A program made the position numbers and the translations under genes. Under the pieces are notes generated by a model. It made no database searches and was not told where the DNA came from. It worked only from the letters and a program-made list of their open reading frames with translations. DNA of 64,000 nucleotides, taken from Massilia sp. W12 (GTDB lineage Bacteria > Pseudomonadota > Gammaproteobacteria > Burkholderiales > Burkholderiaceae_D). The stretch is from positions 4,526,001 through 4,590,000 of the forward strand of contig NZ_CP147776.1 in NCBI RefSeq assembly GCF_037300705.1, written 5' to 3'. Shown here piece by piece: positions 28,736-35,971 of this stretch. Positions within the stretch are counted from its first letter, which is position 1. Every line of letters starts with the position of its first letter.

Positions 28736-28811
28736 GGGACGTTAGCTCAGCCGGTAGAGCAGCGGACTTTTAATCCGTTGGTCACAAGTTCGAATCTTGT
28801 ACGTCCTACCA
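28736..28811 (+). tRNA. tRNA-Lys (anticodon TTT), copy 1
   Basis: This 76-base tRNA folds fully. The acceptor stem is GGGACGT with ACGTCCT, the D stem is GCTC/GAGC, the anticodon loop is CTTTTAA with TTT as anticodon, the T stem is ACAAG/CTTGT around TTCGAAT, and CCA is encoded. It decodes AAA/AAG. The first pair is G-U. Confidence 0.98.
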
Positions 28812-28820
28812 CCGAATAAA

Positions 28821-28844
28821 TTGAAATTGTGAAAACAATTTCAA
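28821..28844 (+). other. Hairpin in the tRNA spacer
   Basis: TTGAAATTGT (28821-28830) pairs perfectly with ACAATTTCAA (28835-28844) around a GAAA tetraloop. It sits between the two tRNAs of the same transcript and may be a processing element for RNase E or RNase III. Confidence 0.7.
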
Positions 28845-28856
28845 AGCAGTCTCACC

Positions 28857-28932
28857 GGGACGTTAGCTCAGCCGGTAGAGCAGCGGACTTTTAATCCGTT
28901 GGTCACAAGTTCGAATCTTGTACGTCCTACCA
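28857..28932 (+). tRNA. tRNA-Lys (anticodon TTT), copy 2
   Basis: This is a second copy with the same 76-base sequence as the first, with encoded CCA. The 45-base spacer implies that one precursor is cut into two identical tRNAs. A terminator follows ten bases later. Confidence 0.98.
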
Positions 28933-28942
28933 GTTTTACCCG

Positions 28943-28974
28943 AAAGGGCCATGTGCAAACATGGCCCTTTTGCT
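28943..28974 (+). terminator. Terminator of the tRNA-Lys operon
   Basis: A 12-bp perfect stem, AAAGGGCCATGT (28943-28954) and ACATGGCCCTTT (28959-28970), has a GCAA tetraloop and is followed by T-rich sequence. Confidence 0.9.
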
Positions 28975-29057
28975 TTTCTGCGCCGGCTTGACAATGTCTA
29001 TCTGCTTGCGCAAACTGCCCACATAATGTCTTCATAACCCTGCCATCCAGCAAAACC

Positions 29058-29390
29058 ATGATCAAGTTATTTTCAGCCGTCGCACTATCCCTGTTTTCCC
29101 TCCACGCCAGCGCAATTGAGCTGCCAGCCGACAAAGCCGCCTATCAAGGCGATTGGCGCGGCGAGCAAATGCGCCTGCACATCAAACAAAATGGCAAGGT
29201 GCATTACCACCGCAAAACGGCTGAAAAAAAAGTGGATGTGAGCATTGATCTGGACAGTTTTGAAGGCCACAGCTTTCTCGCTGGCGTCGGCCTGTTTAAA
29301 ACCCGCTTCGATGTCAGCAAACCGCCGCACAAAGTCGGCGATAAAATGAAAATGGTAGTGGATGGGGTGGAGTTGACCAAGGTGGATTGA
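29058..29390 (+). CDS. Small secreted hypothetical protein (110 aa)
   Basis: This protein has a clear signal peptide, MIKLFSAVALSLFSLHASA, then a compact domain rich in Lys and beta-strand pattern (YQGDWRGEQMRLHIKQNGKV, HYHRKTAEKKVDVSI). No family is recognised. The pattern is consistent with a small periplasmic beta-barrel or lipocalin-like protein, but this is only a guess. It lies just outside the left 27-base repeat, so it probably belongs to the core side. Confidence 0.75.
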   Translation: MIKLFSAVALSLFSLHASAIELPADKAAYQGDWRGEQMRLHIKQNGKVHYHRKTAEKKVDVSIDLDSFEGHSFLAGVGLFKTRFDVSKPPHKVGDKMKMVVDGVELTKVD

Positions 29391-29400
29391 TCCTTTTTTT

Positions 29401-29427
29401 CAATGGGGTCAGACTCGATTGATCCAA
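29401..29427 (+). repeat. 27-base dispersed direct repeat, left copy
   Basis: It begins CAATGGGGTCAGACTCGATT and ends GATCCAA. A copy with one difference lies in the same orientation at 33686-33712. A short GGATTGATCC sits just before it at 29384-29393, so ATTGATCC occurs twice. Sequences of this GGGGTCAGA type are common as dispersed elements in Betaproteobacteria. Confidence 0.8.
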
Positions 29428-29462
29428 ATCTGCTTCCTATTAACTGCCGCCCTGCTCCAAAG

Positions 29463-29484
29463 AAAAAACCCGTGCAAGCACGGG
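29463..29484 (-). terminator. Terminator of the lyase gene
   Basis: CCCGTGC (29469-29475) and GCACGGG (29478-29484) form a 7-bp stem. On the minus strand it is followed by six T (complement of 29463-29468). A second GC-rich hairpin (CTTCCCG/CGGGAAG, about 29500-29520) lies closer to the gene stop. Confidence 0.8.
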
Positions 29485-29539
29485 CCAAGACAATGACGCC
29501 CTTCCCGCCGGACGGGAAGGCGCCATAGCAGATGCAATC

Positions 29540-32083
29540 TTACATACCGATGCTGATCACACCCTGGGCCGAGCTTTGATAGGCGCCGCCTGTGGTTTGT
29601 TTCAGGCTGTAGGTGAAACTATTGCCCGAAGGCAGTACGTTCAAGCTGTAAGCAGTATCCGGTTTTAAACCGGTCGCGAGGATTCTGAGGTTGCTGTTGC
29701 TGCTGCTCCAGCTCAGGCTGGCGGCGTCACTGCTGCCACGGTTAAACGCAATCACCAGTGAATCCTCCAGCAACACAGCTTCGGTATTGGCGTCACTGCC
29801 GATGCGGCTGGCAGCAGGCGCAGCGCCCTGACCGCTGCCGTTATCGTTAGCGGCAACACTCATGACATTCAAAAAGTACTGCGTCTCGCCAACTGCCGGC
29901 GTGCCGGGCATCGAGTATTCCAGACGCCAGGCGCCAATATCGCTGGTGCTGTGTTCTTGCGGGGTTTGCTTGTTGCTGCCCAGTTTTTCCGGGTAATTGC
30001 GCCAAACAAATTCACCGGCATCAGAGATACGTTGACGCGTAACGAAGCGGCAGTCGCTGCTGCTGCCGGTAACGCTGCCGTTGGCTGGACTGATCTGGCT
30101 GCAACTGGAGCCGCTTACGCCCCCCACTTTCAAGACCATGGCGTCTTGCGGCAACAGGGTTTGCACCACCAGCATGCCGCCGCCATTCCGGACGGTCAGC
30201 TTGCGCGCGCCGCCATTGGCAAATTGCACCTGATATAAGCCATTGCCCAGCCCCTGAGCGCCGGAGCCAATCACCGGCTCATTGGCCGGATGCAGCAGGA
30301 AGTCTGCTTTCAAGTTGCCTTCGGTGCGCACCGTGTCAAACACCACAGTAAGCGCCTTACCGCCAAATTTGGGTTCAGGGACAAACACCATATTCCGGAT
30401 GAAGCCATTATCCTGCTTCATCTTGTCTTTGGAGTAGGCCTTGCTGGCGTTTGCGCTGACAAAGGTGTAGGCCGGCTTATATTCATAGCGTTGCACGCCG
30501 TCGTTATAGACATCGTGTTTCGGTTCGCTCAGATTGGGCGCCAGCTCTTCCAGCGTCGGGTACAGCGTATTCACAGAATTCTGATTGTCGGTGGGATTGC
30601 GAAACCATTGACCGCCATCGTTGCTGTATTCCTTGCCATTCTTTTTGAAACGCTCGCGGGAATCAAACACCGTGATGGTGTTATGCGCCACGGTACGGGT
30701 GTAATAATTTTGCCAGTGCTGGCTGCCGTATTCGTCGTACATGCCGCTATCCAACAAGAGCGGTTTTTTGTAGAACAGTGAAAAGCTGTTTTGATCCAGA
30801 TGCTGATGGTTTTCACTTAAAAAATTACTGGATTTGAAGTCGATCAGCGTCGCATCGGCGGTTTCCCATTTATCGCGCATTAACACCTGTCCCGCCATGC
30901 GGAAGTAGCGCGATTTGTCCAGATTGGCGACCGGACTTTCTTGCACATAAGCGCTGACAGGCCAGTACAAGCGCTCCCACACCAGCGCCATCGTATTGCT
31001 GTTAAGGCGGCTTGGCAAAATGGTGTTTTTATAAAACGACAAGGCCGTGCCGTCATTGCCATTGCTGGCGGCCCACAAGGCAAATTGGCCAATTTCAGCC
31101 GAGGAAGCAGTCAGACCGAAATCATCGCCCCGCGCCGGATAGCTGTTGTCGCCGCGCAGAGCGTAAATGAAGGGGTAAATCAGCTTGTTTTGCCATTCCG
31201 GTGTAAATAATGGCGCACTGGCATTGTCGATCTGCAGAGCATTGCGCCATAACAGGGTGCGTTCCGGCAGATTGATGGCGGCATAGGCATAGCCAGTGTG
31301 GTGACCGCCGTCGAGCGAAATGGCGCCGCGCGCTTTCAGAAATCCGCGTTCGATGTGCTGGTAGGCGGTGTCCAGCAAGGGCATGATTTGCTGCGGGTTT
31401 TCGTCATAAATCGCCAGCAGGCCCATCGAGATGGCATGCACTGCACTGAAGGCGTGGCCCATAATGTATTCTTTGGCGACAGAAGGCTTGAGCGGGCTTT
31501 CCCAGCGGTTCCAACCTTCGATTTGCACTGGCGTAACGCATTGCAAGCTGCTGCCATAACTGAGATTGCTGGCGCCGCTGGCGCTGGTGGCGCAGATTGA
31601 TGCGGCCAGATCGTCACTCGGTTTGCTGCTGGTGGCGGCGATTGTGTTTTTGATGTGTTCCGCCAGCGCCTGACGATAACTGCGGGTATCGCCGGGCATA
31701 TATTTGCCATCCATTTCCGGGTACATCCAGTCATACAAAATACCCATGGCCGCGACCCGCCCACCCATCGTCCACTCAGTGCCGCTGCTGAGCGGCGTGA
31801 CTTGCAGGATTTTGTCGGCGTACAAATACGCCGCATCGCGATACAGCGGATTTTTGCTCATATTCCAGGCCAACCCCAGTTGCTGGGCGAAATCGAGCAA
31901 TTTGATGCGGTGTCCGTTTGTAACATTGCAGACTGAATCGCTGGGCGCACTGATGGAGTTACAGGTATTGAGGGTATTGACGCTGGTATTGACAGTGGCG
32001 AGAAAGCTGTCCCAGGCATTGGCGAGGGCCGGGTCGATATTGGCGACTCTGGAAATGATGTCGCCGTTTTTGTCTTTCATCAA
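29540..32083 (-). CDS. Heparinase II/III-like polysaccharide lyase, 5' end apparently lost
   Basis: This protein of about 847 residues has an N-terminal alpha/alpha toroid-like part (GILYDWMYPEMDGKY, GHAFSAVHAISMGLLAIYDENP) and a heparinase II/III-like beta domain (SSNFLSENHQHLDQNSFSL, RTVAHNTITVFDSRE). It ends with a beta-rich tail. Such enzymes cleave uronic-acid polysaccharides by beta-elimination, usually in the periplasm or outside the cell. There is no signal peptide: the first possible starts are TTG 32083 and ATG 32080. The frame stays open, without any start codon, to a TAG at 32189-32191, so the original N-terminus seems replaced. The upstream part overlaps a divergent SymE-like gene. 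Confidence 0.8.
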   Translation of the reverse strand: MMKDKNGDIISRVANIDPALANAWDSFLATVNTSVNTLNTCNSISAPSDSVCNVTNGHRIKLLDFAQQLGLAWNMSKNPLYRDAAYLYADKILQVTPLSSGTEWTMGGRVAAMGILYDWMYPEMDGKYMPGDTRSYRQALAEHIKNTIAATSSKPSDDLAASICATSASGASNLSYGSSLQCVTPVQIEGWNRWESPLKPSVAKEYIMGHAFSAVHAISMGLLAIYDENPQQIMPLLDTAYQHIERGFLKARGAISLDGGHHTGYAYAAINLPERTLLWRNALQIDNASAPLFTPEWQNKLIYPFIYALRGDNSYPARGDDFGLTASSAEIGQFALWAASNGNDGTALSFYKNTILPSRLNSNTMALVWERLYWPVSAYVQESPVANLDKSRYFRMAGQVLMRDKWETADATLIDFKSSNFLSENHQHLDQNSFSLFYKKPLLLDSGMYDEYGSQHWQNYYTRTVAHNTITVFDSRERFKKNGKEYSNDGGQWFRNPTDNQNSVNTLYPTLEELAPNLSEPKHDVYNDGVQRYEYKPAYTFVSANASKAYSKDKMKQDNGFIRNMVFVPEPKFGGKALTVVFDTVRTEGNLKADFLLHPANEPVIGSGAQGLGNGLYQVQFANGGARKLTVRNGGGMLVVQTLLPQDAMVLKVGGVSGSSCSQISPANGSVTGSSSDCRFVTRQRISDAGEFVWRNYPEKLGSNKQTPQEHSTSDIGAWRLEYSMPGTPAVGETQYFLNVMSVAANDNGSGQGAAPAASRIGSDANTEAVLLEDSLVIAFNRGSSDAASLSWSSSNSNLRILATGLKPDTAYSLNVLPSGNSFTYSLKQTTGGAYQSSAQGVISIGM

Positions 32084-32135
32084 AAAGTTATCAACGCTTT
32101 CTTCTTTGCGAGGCGCAAAAATAAAACTTTGTTCA

Positions 32136-32378
32136 TTGGCTTGCCACGATTTTACACAAGACCCACCCGCAGCAGCAAACGACCACGGCTACAAGGCCAA
32201 GGCTGCTGGCAACGTTTCCGAGCGTTTTTTAAAAGTGGAAACCATCCCCGATACCGGCGACAGCCGCAGCGGCATACGGCTGCGCGGCAAATGGCTGAAA
32301 CAAGCGGGATTCCTTGCGCAAACGCAGGTGCGCGTGCGCGTCATGCCTGGCTGTCTGGTGATTACCGTGCAGGACTAG
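32136..32378 (+). CDS. symE: SymE-like type I toxin family protein
   Basis: The C-terminal half reads GIRLRGKWLKQAGFLAQTQV and then RVRVMPGCLVITVQD. This matches the SymE toxin domain pattern: I-L-G-WL, AGF, V-V-VM-GC-V-T-Q. In E. coli SymE is an SOS-induced RNA-degrading toxin controlled by the antisense RNA SymR. The start is uncertain: TTG 32136 gives 80 residues, a normal size for betaproteobacterial members. No good ribosome binding site is seen, and the in-frame ATG farther upstream lies inside the opposite lyase gene. The antisense RNA cannot be identified by eye. Confidence 0.75.
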   Translation: MACHDFTQDPPAAANDHGYKAKAAGNVSERFLKVETIPDTGDSRSGIRLRGKWLKQAGFLAQTQVRVRVMPGCLVITVQD

Positions 32379-32390
32379 CGCCAGCGGCTT

Positions 32391-32484
32391 TTCTCTTCTT
32401 AGCTGCTGCTGGCCGCGCCACGCGCCACCCCGGCGGCTAAAGAAGAAAGGCAAAGCAGCCAACACCACCCCGGCGCAGCCGGGG
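32391..32484 (+). other. Inverted repeats after the SymE-like gene
   Basis: An imperfect long repeat pairs CTTTTCTCTTCTTAGC (about 32394-32409) with GCTAAAGAAGAAAG (about 32437-32450). A perfect CCCCGGC (32468-32474)/GCCGGGG (32478-32484) hairpin follows. They may act as a terminator for the SymE-like gene or be part of a small-RNA locus. Confidence 0.45.
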
Positions 32485-32592
32485 TTGGGGCCGCTTTTAT
32501 TCTGAAGAAATAAAGAAAGACAGCAGGCCAGCGCCGCCAAAGGGCGACAAGCCAAGCGCCGCGCCGACTTCACGTTCAAAGGAATGATGATC

Positions 32593-32808
32593 ATGAGCAC
32601 TTGTAAGCAACCCGACACCCCAGCCATTTGCGCACACTGCCCACACAATCCGGCCAATGCCGAACTTGGCCAGCAAATCACCTATCTGCTGGCCGAAATG
32701 AGCGCAGCTGAGCGCGCGCAAACGCTCAAGCTGATTGACAGCATCCTGGCGACCAGCCGCCAACCACCAGCGCCGCCACGGCAGAGCAAGCGCGGTAAGC
32801 GGCGTTGA
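32593..32808 (+). CDS. Small Cys-containing hypothetical protein (71 aa)
   Basis: The N-terminus has MSTCKQPDTPAICAHCPHNP, with a CxxC pair that could bind metal. A helical middle follows (LGQQITYLLAEMSAAERAQT), and a basic Pro-rich tail. AAAGGA lies nine bases before ATG 32593, and a bidirectional terminator follows. No family is recognised. Its size and basic tail would suit a small nucleic-acid or protein-binding factor, but this is inference. Confidence 0.65.
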   Translation: MSTCKQPDTPAICAHCPHNPANAELGQQITYLLAEMSAAERAQTLKLIDSILATSRQPPAPPRQSKRGKRR

Positions 32809-32812
32809 TGTA

Positions 32813-32857
32813 AAAAAGCCGCCATGCCTGGGCAGTGTTGGGCATGGCGGTTTTTTT
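32813..32857. terminator. Bidirectional rho-independent terminator
   Basis: CCGCCATGCC (32819-32828) pairs with GGCATGGCGG (32841-32850). Six A precede it and seven T follow it, so it can end both the small plus-strand gene and the minus-strand immunity gene. Confidence 0.9.
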
Positions 32858-32932
32858 AGATTTGTCAGGCGCGGCGCGTCATGAGCGAAATGTTGGAATG
32901 TTTGAACTGGCCCCGTTCGTCCTGGGCAATTT

Positions 32933-33379
32933 TCAGTCGGCGTCAACACGCTCTTCAAACTTGCTCTTTCCGCTTGCCTTAAATTGGTCGAAGATCGCTT
33001 TACTTGCCTCTATTAGGCTCTTAGCCGCAAGCTCGCCGAACTCCAAGTCCTGCTGCTGCACTTCATCTAATGCAGCTTCAAAGCCCCCCAGTTCGTCGGC
33101 TAAAATACTGAGTCTCATTGGACATAGGAAAAAACGATTATGTTTAGTGCGTTTTACATCCCATTTAATACCAAAAAAATCATGACTAAATGCCTGCGAC
33201 ATTATTTCATGAATGTAATCCGCATCATCTGGATGGATGTGAAATGAAATGAATAGTAGTGAATCTTGTTCACTTCCACTCGGTCCAGCATTAAACCAGC
33301 CTCGCACAGAAATACTCTGTAACAGATCCATAAAAACACCGGCCGCTTTGGACTTTGTGCTGAAAGATAGCGATTCCAT
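32933..33379 (-). CDS. Probable immunity protein of an orphan toxin module
   Basis: This 148-residue cytoplasmic protein has a low-GC, acidic composition unlike its neighbours, with FISFHIHPDDADYIHEIMSQA in the middle. No family is recognised. The call rests on position: it begins two bases after the stop of a truncated toxin tail and has a strong ribosome binding site (GGGAGG, about ten bases before ATG 33379). In polymorphic toxin loci the immunity gene directly follows the toxin tip. An unrelated regulator cannot be excluded. Confidence 0.55.
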   Translation of the reverse strand: MESLSFSTKSKAAGVFMDLLQSISVRGWFNAGPSGSEQDSLLFISFHIHPDDADYIHEIMSQAFSHDFFGIKWDVKRTKHNRFFLCPMRLSILADELGGFEAALDEVQQQDLEFGELAAKSLIEASKAIFDQFKASGKSKFEERVDAD

Positions 33380-33381
33380 TT

Positions 33382-33669
33382 TTAGAATCCTCCCTTTTTA
33401 AGTTGAGTAGCCATTGGGGTTGGCATTTCCGGCGTATATATCCGCCAAGACACACCGTTAGGATTCAAAGCATTTAACATCTTGAGATACTGTCGCTGTG
33501 AAACCGGGGTTGCTGATAGCAAAGGATCGTAGAAATACTTTCCGTCCGTAAATATCGAATGGTAGGCAAAGATTTCAGACCCTTTTGCCGATGGTGCTAT
33601 CAAACCATCTTCTTTTCCCAACCCCCAAGCGTACTTGCCATTCCTCGGCCAACGAGTTTCAGTTGAGGA
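33382..33669 (-). pseudogene. Orphan polymorphic-toxin C-terminal fragment (papain-like)
   Basis: The frame is open from after a TGA at 33670-33672 to the stop at 33382. A TTG at 33619-33621 is the first possible start. The peptide contains TRWPRNGKYAWGLG, FAYHSIFTDGKYFYDP and QYLKMLNALNPNGVSWRIYT. The H-S-x(n)-G-K-x-(F/Y)-DP arrangement resembles the His and Asp half of papain-fold toxin domains; the catalytic Cys half is missing. It is read as a displaced tail of a larger RHS- or CDI-type toxin, followed by its immunity gene. The upstream break coincides with the right 27-base repeat. Confidence 0.5.
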
Positions 33670-33685
33670 TCAATGGGGTCAGGAT

Positions 33686-33712
33686 CAATGGGGGCAGACT
33701 CGATTGATCCAA
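33686..33712 (+). repeat. 27-base dispersed direct repeat, right copy
   Basis: It differs from the copy at 29401-29427 by one base (G for T in the GGGGTC part) and lies in the same orientation. A partial copy, ATCAATGGGGTCA (33669-33681), precedes it. GGATCAAT (33682-33689) and ATTGATCC (33703-33710) form an inverted repeat within it. Confidence 0.8.
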
Positions 33713-33729
33713 CTCTTTTTCTTATGGTT

Positions 33730-33879
33730 TTACCCGCGCTTCATCACGCGTTCTTCAAATTGCATTTTGATCTCGCGCAAGGCAATGTTCGCCCTGAGTT
33801 CTTCTTGCAAAAGTTGGCGAGCTGCCGGACGCCGTGGTCTGACCGCATGTTCGACTGGCCATTGGCAATAGTGCCTGAG
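33730..33879 (-). pseudogene. Possible gene remnant beside the right repeat
   Basis: A 49-codon open frame without a good start reads PVEHAVRPRRPAARQLLQEE and ends IALREIKMQFEERVMKRG. The charged helical pattern is protein-like, but no family is recognised. It could be the tail of a decayed gene cut by rearrangement at the repeat. Confidence 0.3.
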
Positions 33880-34138
33880 TCATCATTCAAGGCTTAGACA
33901 CAAAATATGTGCTCGCTTCATTATTTTAGTACACTTCAATTTTCACCCAAACCGAAGTTTGCCGGCCTTGCCGGCGCAGCATCGCGCAGGGCATGTTTTT
34001 ATTCTTAACAGCTTTATTTTGCGGGCATCCATTGGCCAGCGCCCCATTCGCACAGGCGGCTGCTTCATCAAATAAGCTGCCCTGTCGTCACAGCGGATCG
34101 CCTTGCAAGCCGGCGTGACTCACTTCTAAGGAAAAAAA
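33880..34138. other. AT-rich intergenic region before the DUF4279-like gene
   Basis: No gene is supported. The stretch is AT-rich around 33890-33960 and ends with CTAAGGAAAAAAA, the ribosome binding site of the next gene. Confidence 0.5.
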
Positions 34139-34630
34139 ATGGCCAGAGTACAGACAATTGCTTTACGGCGTATGGAACGGTTACGTCGCCGCAAGGAAAA
34201 AAAACAAACCGGGCGCATTTACTGCCGAAGTTCCTTGGTGTTTCGTTTCGATGCGAGCCTGCGTATTGGCGGCGCCGGGGCGCATCACGCAGAAATCAGC
34301 AGACGCACCGGATTACAAGCCACCAAAGCCCTGTTGAAAGGCCATCCCGTTCGGCCCAACTCAAAACGCATCTGCCAGGAAGACATTTGGATCCTCTCTT
34401 CGCCATTGAGTGAATACGCTGCGCCAGGCGAGCACCTTGCGTGGCTGTGGGAAGCTGTAGCGCCTCATATTGACTATTTTAGTGAGCTGATTCCACAAGC
34501 TGCCTGGGCGGATATTTGCATTGGATGTTTGTCCGAAAGCCCCTTTCCGCTTATATCCATTGATCCCTCATCGCTTGAGCTGATGCGCAGGCTTAAGATT
34601 GGCGTGTCTTTCAATTTCACATGCACGTAG
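34139..34630 (+). CDS. DUF4279-like protein, possible immunity protein
   Basis: This 163-residue protein starts with a basic N-terminus (RRMERLRRRKEKKQ), then a core with SLVFRFDASLRIGG, EISRRTGLQATKALLKGHPV, WILSSPLSEYAAPGEHLAWL and a C-terminal LKIGVSFNFT. This order of elements resembles DUF4279, a family often found as immunity proteins in polymorphic toxin loci. No toxin partner lies next to it. GC is lower than in the flanking murB, suggesting acquisition. The family call is by pattern only. Confidence 0.6.
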   Translation: MARVQTIALRRMERLRRRKEKKQTGRIYCRSSLVFRFDASLRIGGAGAHHAEISRRTGLQATKALLKGHPVRPNSKRICQEDIWILSSPLSEYAAPGEHLAWLWEAVAPHIDYFSELIPQAAWADICIGCLSESPFPLISIDPSSLELMRRLKIGVSFNFTCT

Positions 34631-34674
34631 CAGCGGATCGTGTTTGGCCTTTTAGCTTGCATGCGGCGAAATCC

Positions 34675-35772
34675 TTAGCCGCCCGCCGTCACCGGTTCCA
34701 TTTCCAATTTGACGCCGAATTTGCCCTGGATATCGGTTTGAATCGCCGCCGCCAGCGCGGCGATTTCGGCCCCGCTGGCGCCGCCGTGGTTGACCAGCAC
34801 CAGGGCCTGATGTTCATGCACGCCGGCGGCGCCCATGCGCCGTCCTTTCCAGCCGGCGCGATCAATCAGCCAGCCCGCCGCCAGCTTGTATTTGCCATCG
34901 CTTTGCAAATAACTCACCAGATCCGGCCACACGGTTTGCAATGCCGTGCGCTGCGCGCGCGTGACCACCGGGTTTTTGAAGAAACTGCCGGCATTGCCCA
35001 GCTTGGCCGGGTCGGGCAATTTGCGCCGGCGGATCGCGCATACCGCCGCCGCCACTTGCTGCGCATTGGGTGCGTCTATGCCGGCTTGCGCCAGCTCTGC
35101 CGCCAAATCGCCATAGCCGGTTTGCGCGCGCCAGTCTTTCGGACAGGCCAGGCACAATTCCAACACCAGGCCGCGTTCGCGCCAGACATGTTTAAACACG
35201 CTGTCGCGATAGCCAAACGCACAATCAGCATTATCCAGCACCACGACTTCCCCGCTGTTCCAGTCATACACCGTGACGCTGTGCAAGACCTGCTTTAACT
35301 CCACCCCATACGCGCCGATGTTTTGAATTGGCGCCGCGCCCACCGTGCCGGGAATCAGGGCCAGATTTTCCAAACCGGGCGCGCCCTGCTGCAAACTCCA
35401 TTCCACCAGGGCATGCCAATTGCTGCCGGCGGCAGCGCGCAAATAACGGTAATCGCTGTCTTCTCCCGCGTTTTGCATGCCTTCTGCACACATATGCACC
35501 ACCAGGCCATGCACATCGCCCAACAGCAGGAGATTGCTGCCGCCGCCTATCACCAGACGCGGCAAGGCCGCCAGTTCGGCATCCTGCGCCAGCAGCTGGC
35601 GCAATTCGATTAAATGTTGCAGCGCGTGGATTTGCACATAGGCGCGCGCACGCGCCATGATGCCGAAGGTGTTCAAGGCGCGCAGATCGGCGCCGCGCTC
35701 GACTTTCAATGGCGCGGCAGCCAGCTCGGGAAAGGCGGAAATGGGTTGCAGGCTGGGCAGATTGGGGGGCAT
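34675..35772 (-). CDS. murB: UDP-N-acetylenolpyruvoylglucosamine reductase
   Basis: This 365-residue FAD enzyme reduces UDP-GlcNAc-enolpyruvate to UDP-MurNAc in cell-wall synthesis. Motifs seen are ALNTFGI near the start, VIGGGSNLLLLGD for FAD binding, IPGTVGAAPIQNIGAYG, YRDSVFK and NAGSFFKNPVV. ATG 35772 is used because the protein then begins close to the conserved start. ATG 35856 has AGGA five bases upstream but adds 28 atypical residues, so it remains possible. It is divergent from yajQ. Confidence 0.95.
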   Translation of the reverse strand: MPPNLPSLQPISAFPELAAAPLKVERGADLRALNTFGIMARARAYVQIHALQHLIELRQLLAQDAELAALPRLVIGGGSNLLLLGDVHGLVVHMCAEGMQNAGEDSDYRYLRAAAGSNWHALVEWSLQQGAPGLENLALIPGTVGAAPIQNIGAYGVELKQVLHSVTVYDWNSGEVVVLDNADCAFGYRDSVFKHVWRERGLVLELCLACPKDWRAQTGYGDLAAELAQAGIDAPNAQQVAAAVCAIRRRKLPDPAKLGNAGSFFKNPVVTRAQRTALQTVWPDLVSYLQSDGKYKLAAGWLIDRAGWKGRRMGAAGVHEHQALVLVNHGGASGAEIAALAAAIQTDIQGKFGVKLEMEPVTAGG

Positions 35773-35862
35773 GGCGGCGGGATTCCGGGATCGCGAAAAA
35801 CAGGTGGAACGGCGCTTTTTATGCCGCGCGGCAATTGTGCGCAGGAAAAAAAGCATAATTTC

Positions 35863-35868
35863 CTATTA
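35863..35868 (-). promoter_or_regulatory. Likely -10 element upstream of murB
   Basis: TATAAT is read on the minus strand just before the AGGA ribosome site of the longer murB start. If it is the promoter, transcription begins within that longer frame and favours ATG 35772. Confidence 0.4.
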
Positions 35869-35971
35869 TAAAGCCAGGCCGCAGAAGATTTGAGGGCGCA
35901 GCTCATTTACAATGCCAGCTGGAACGCGGCGCCGCCGCATGCATTGAATTCAGCATTTGTAAGGACTTGAC

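Noticed and set aside
28736-28932. Assembly duplication artefact of the tRNA
   Set aside because: The spacer and flanks differ between copies, and a hairpin and terminator are correctly placed, so a genuine tandem pair is more likely.
31704-32135. Upstream extension of the SymE-like frame to an ATG at 31704
   Set aside because: It runs opposite the lyase coding sequence and has no sensible protein pattern; only the C-terminal SymE part is supported.
33635-33897. Plus-strand open frames spanning the right repeat
   Set aside because: They have no family pattern or ribosome binding site and cross the repeat sequence.
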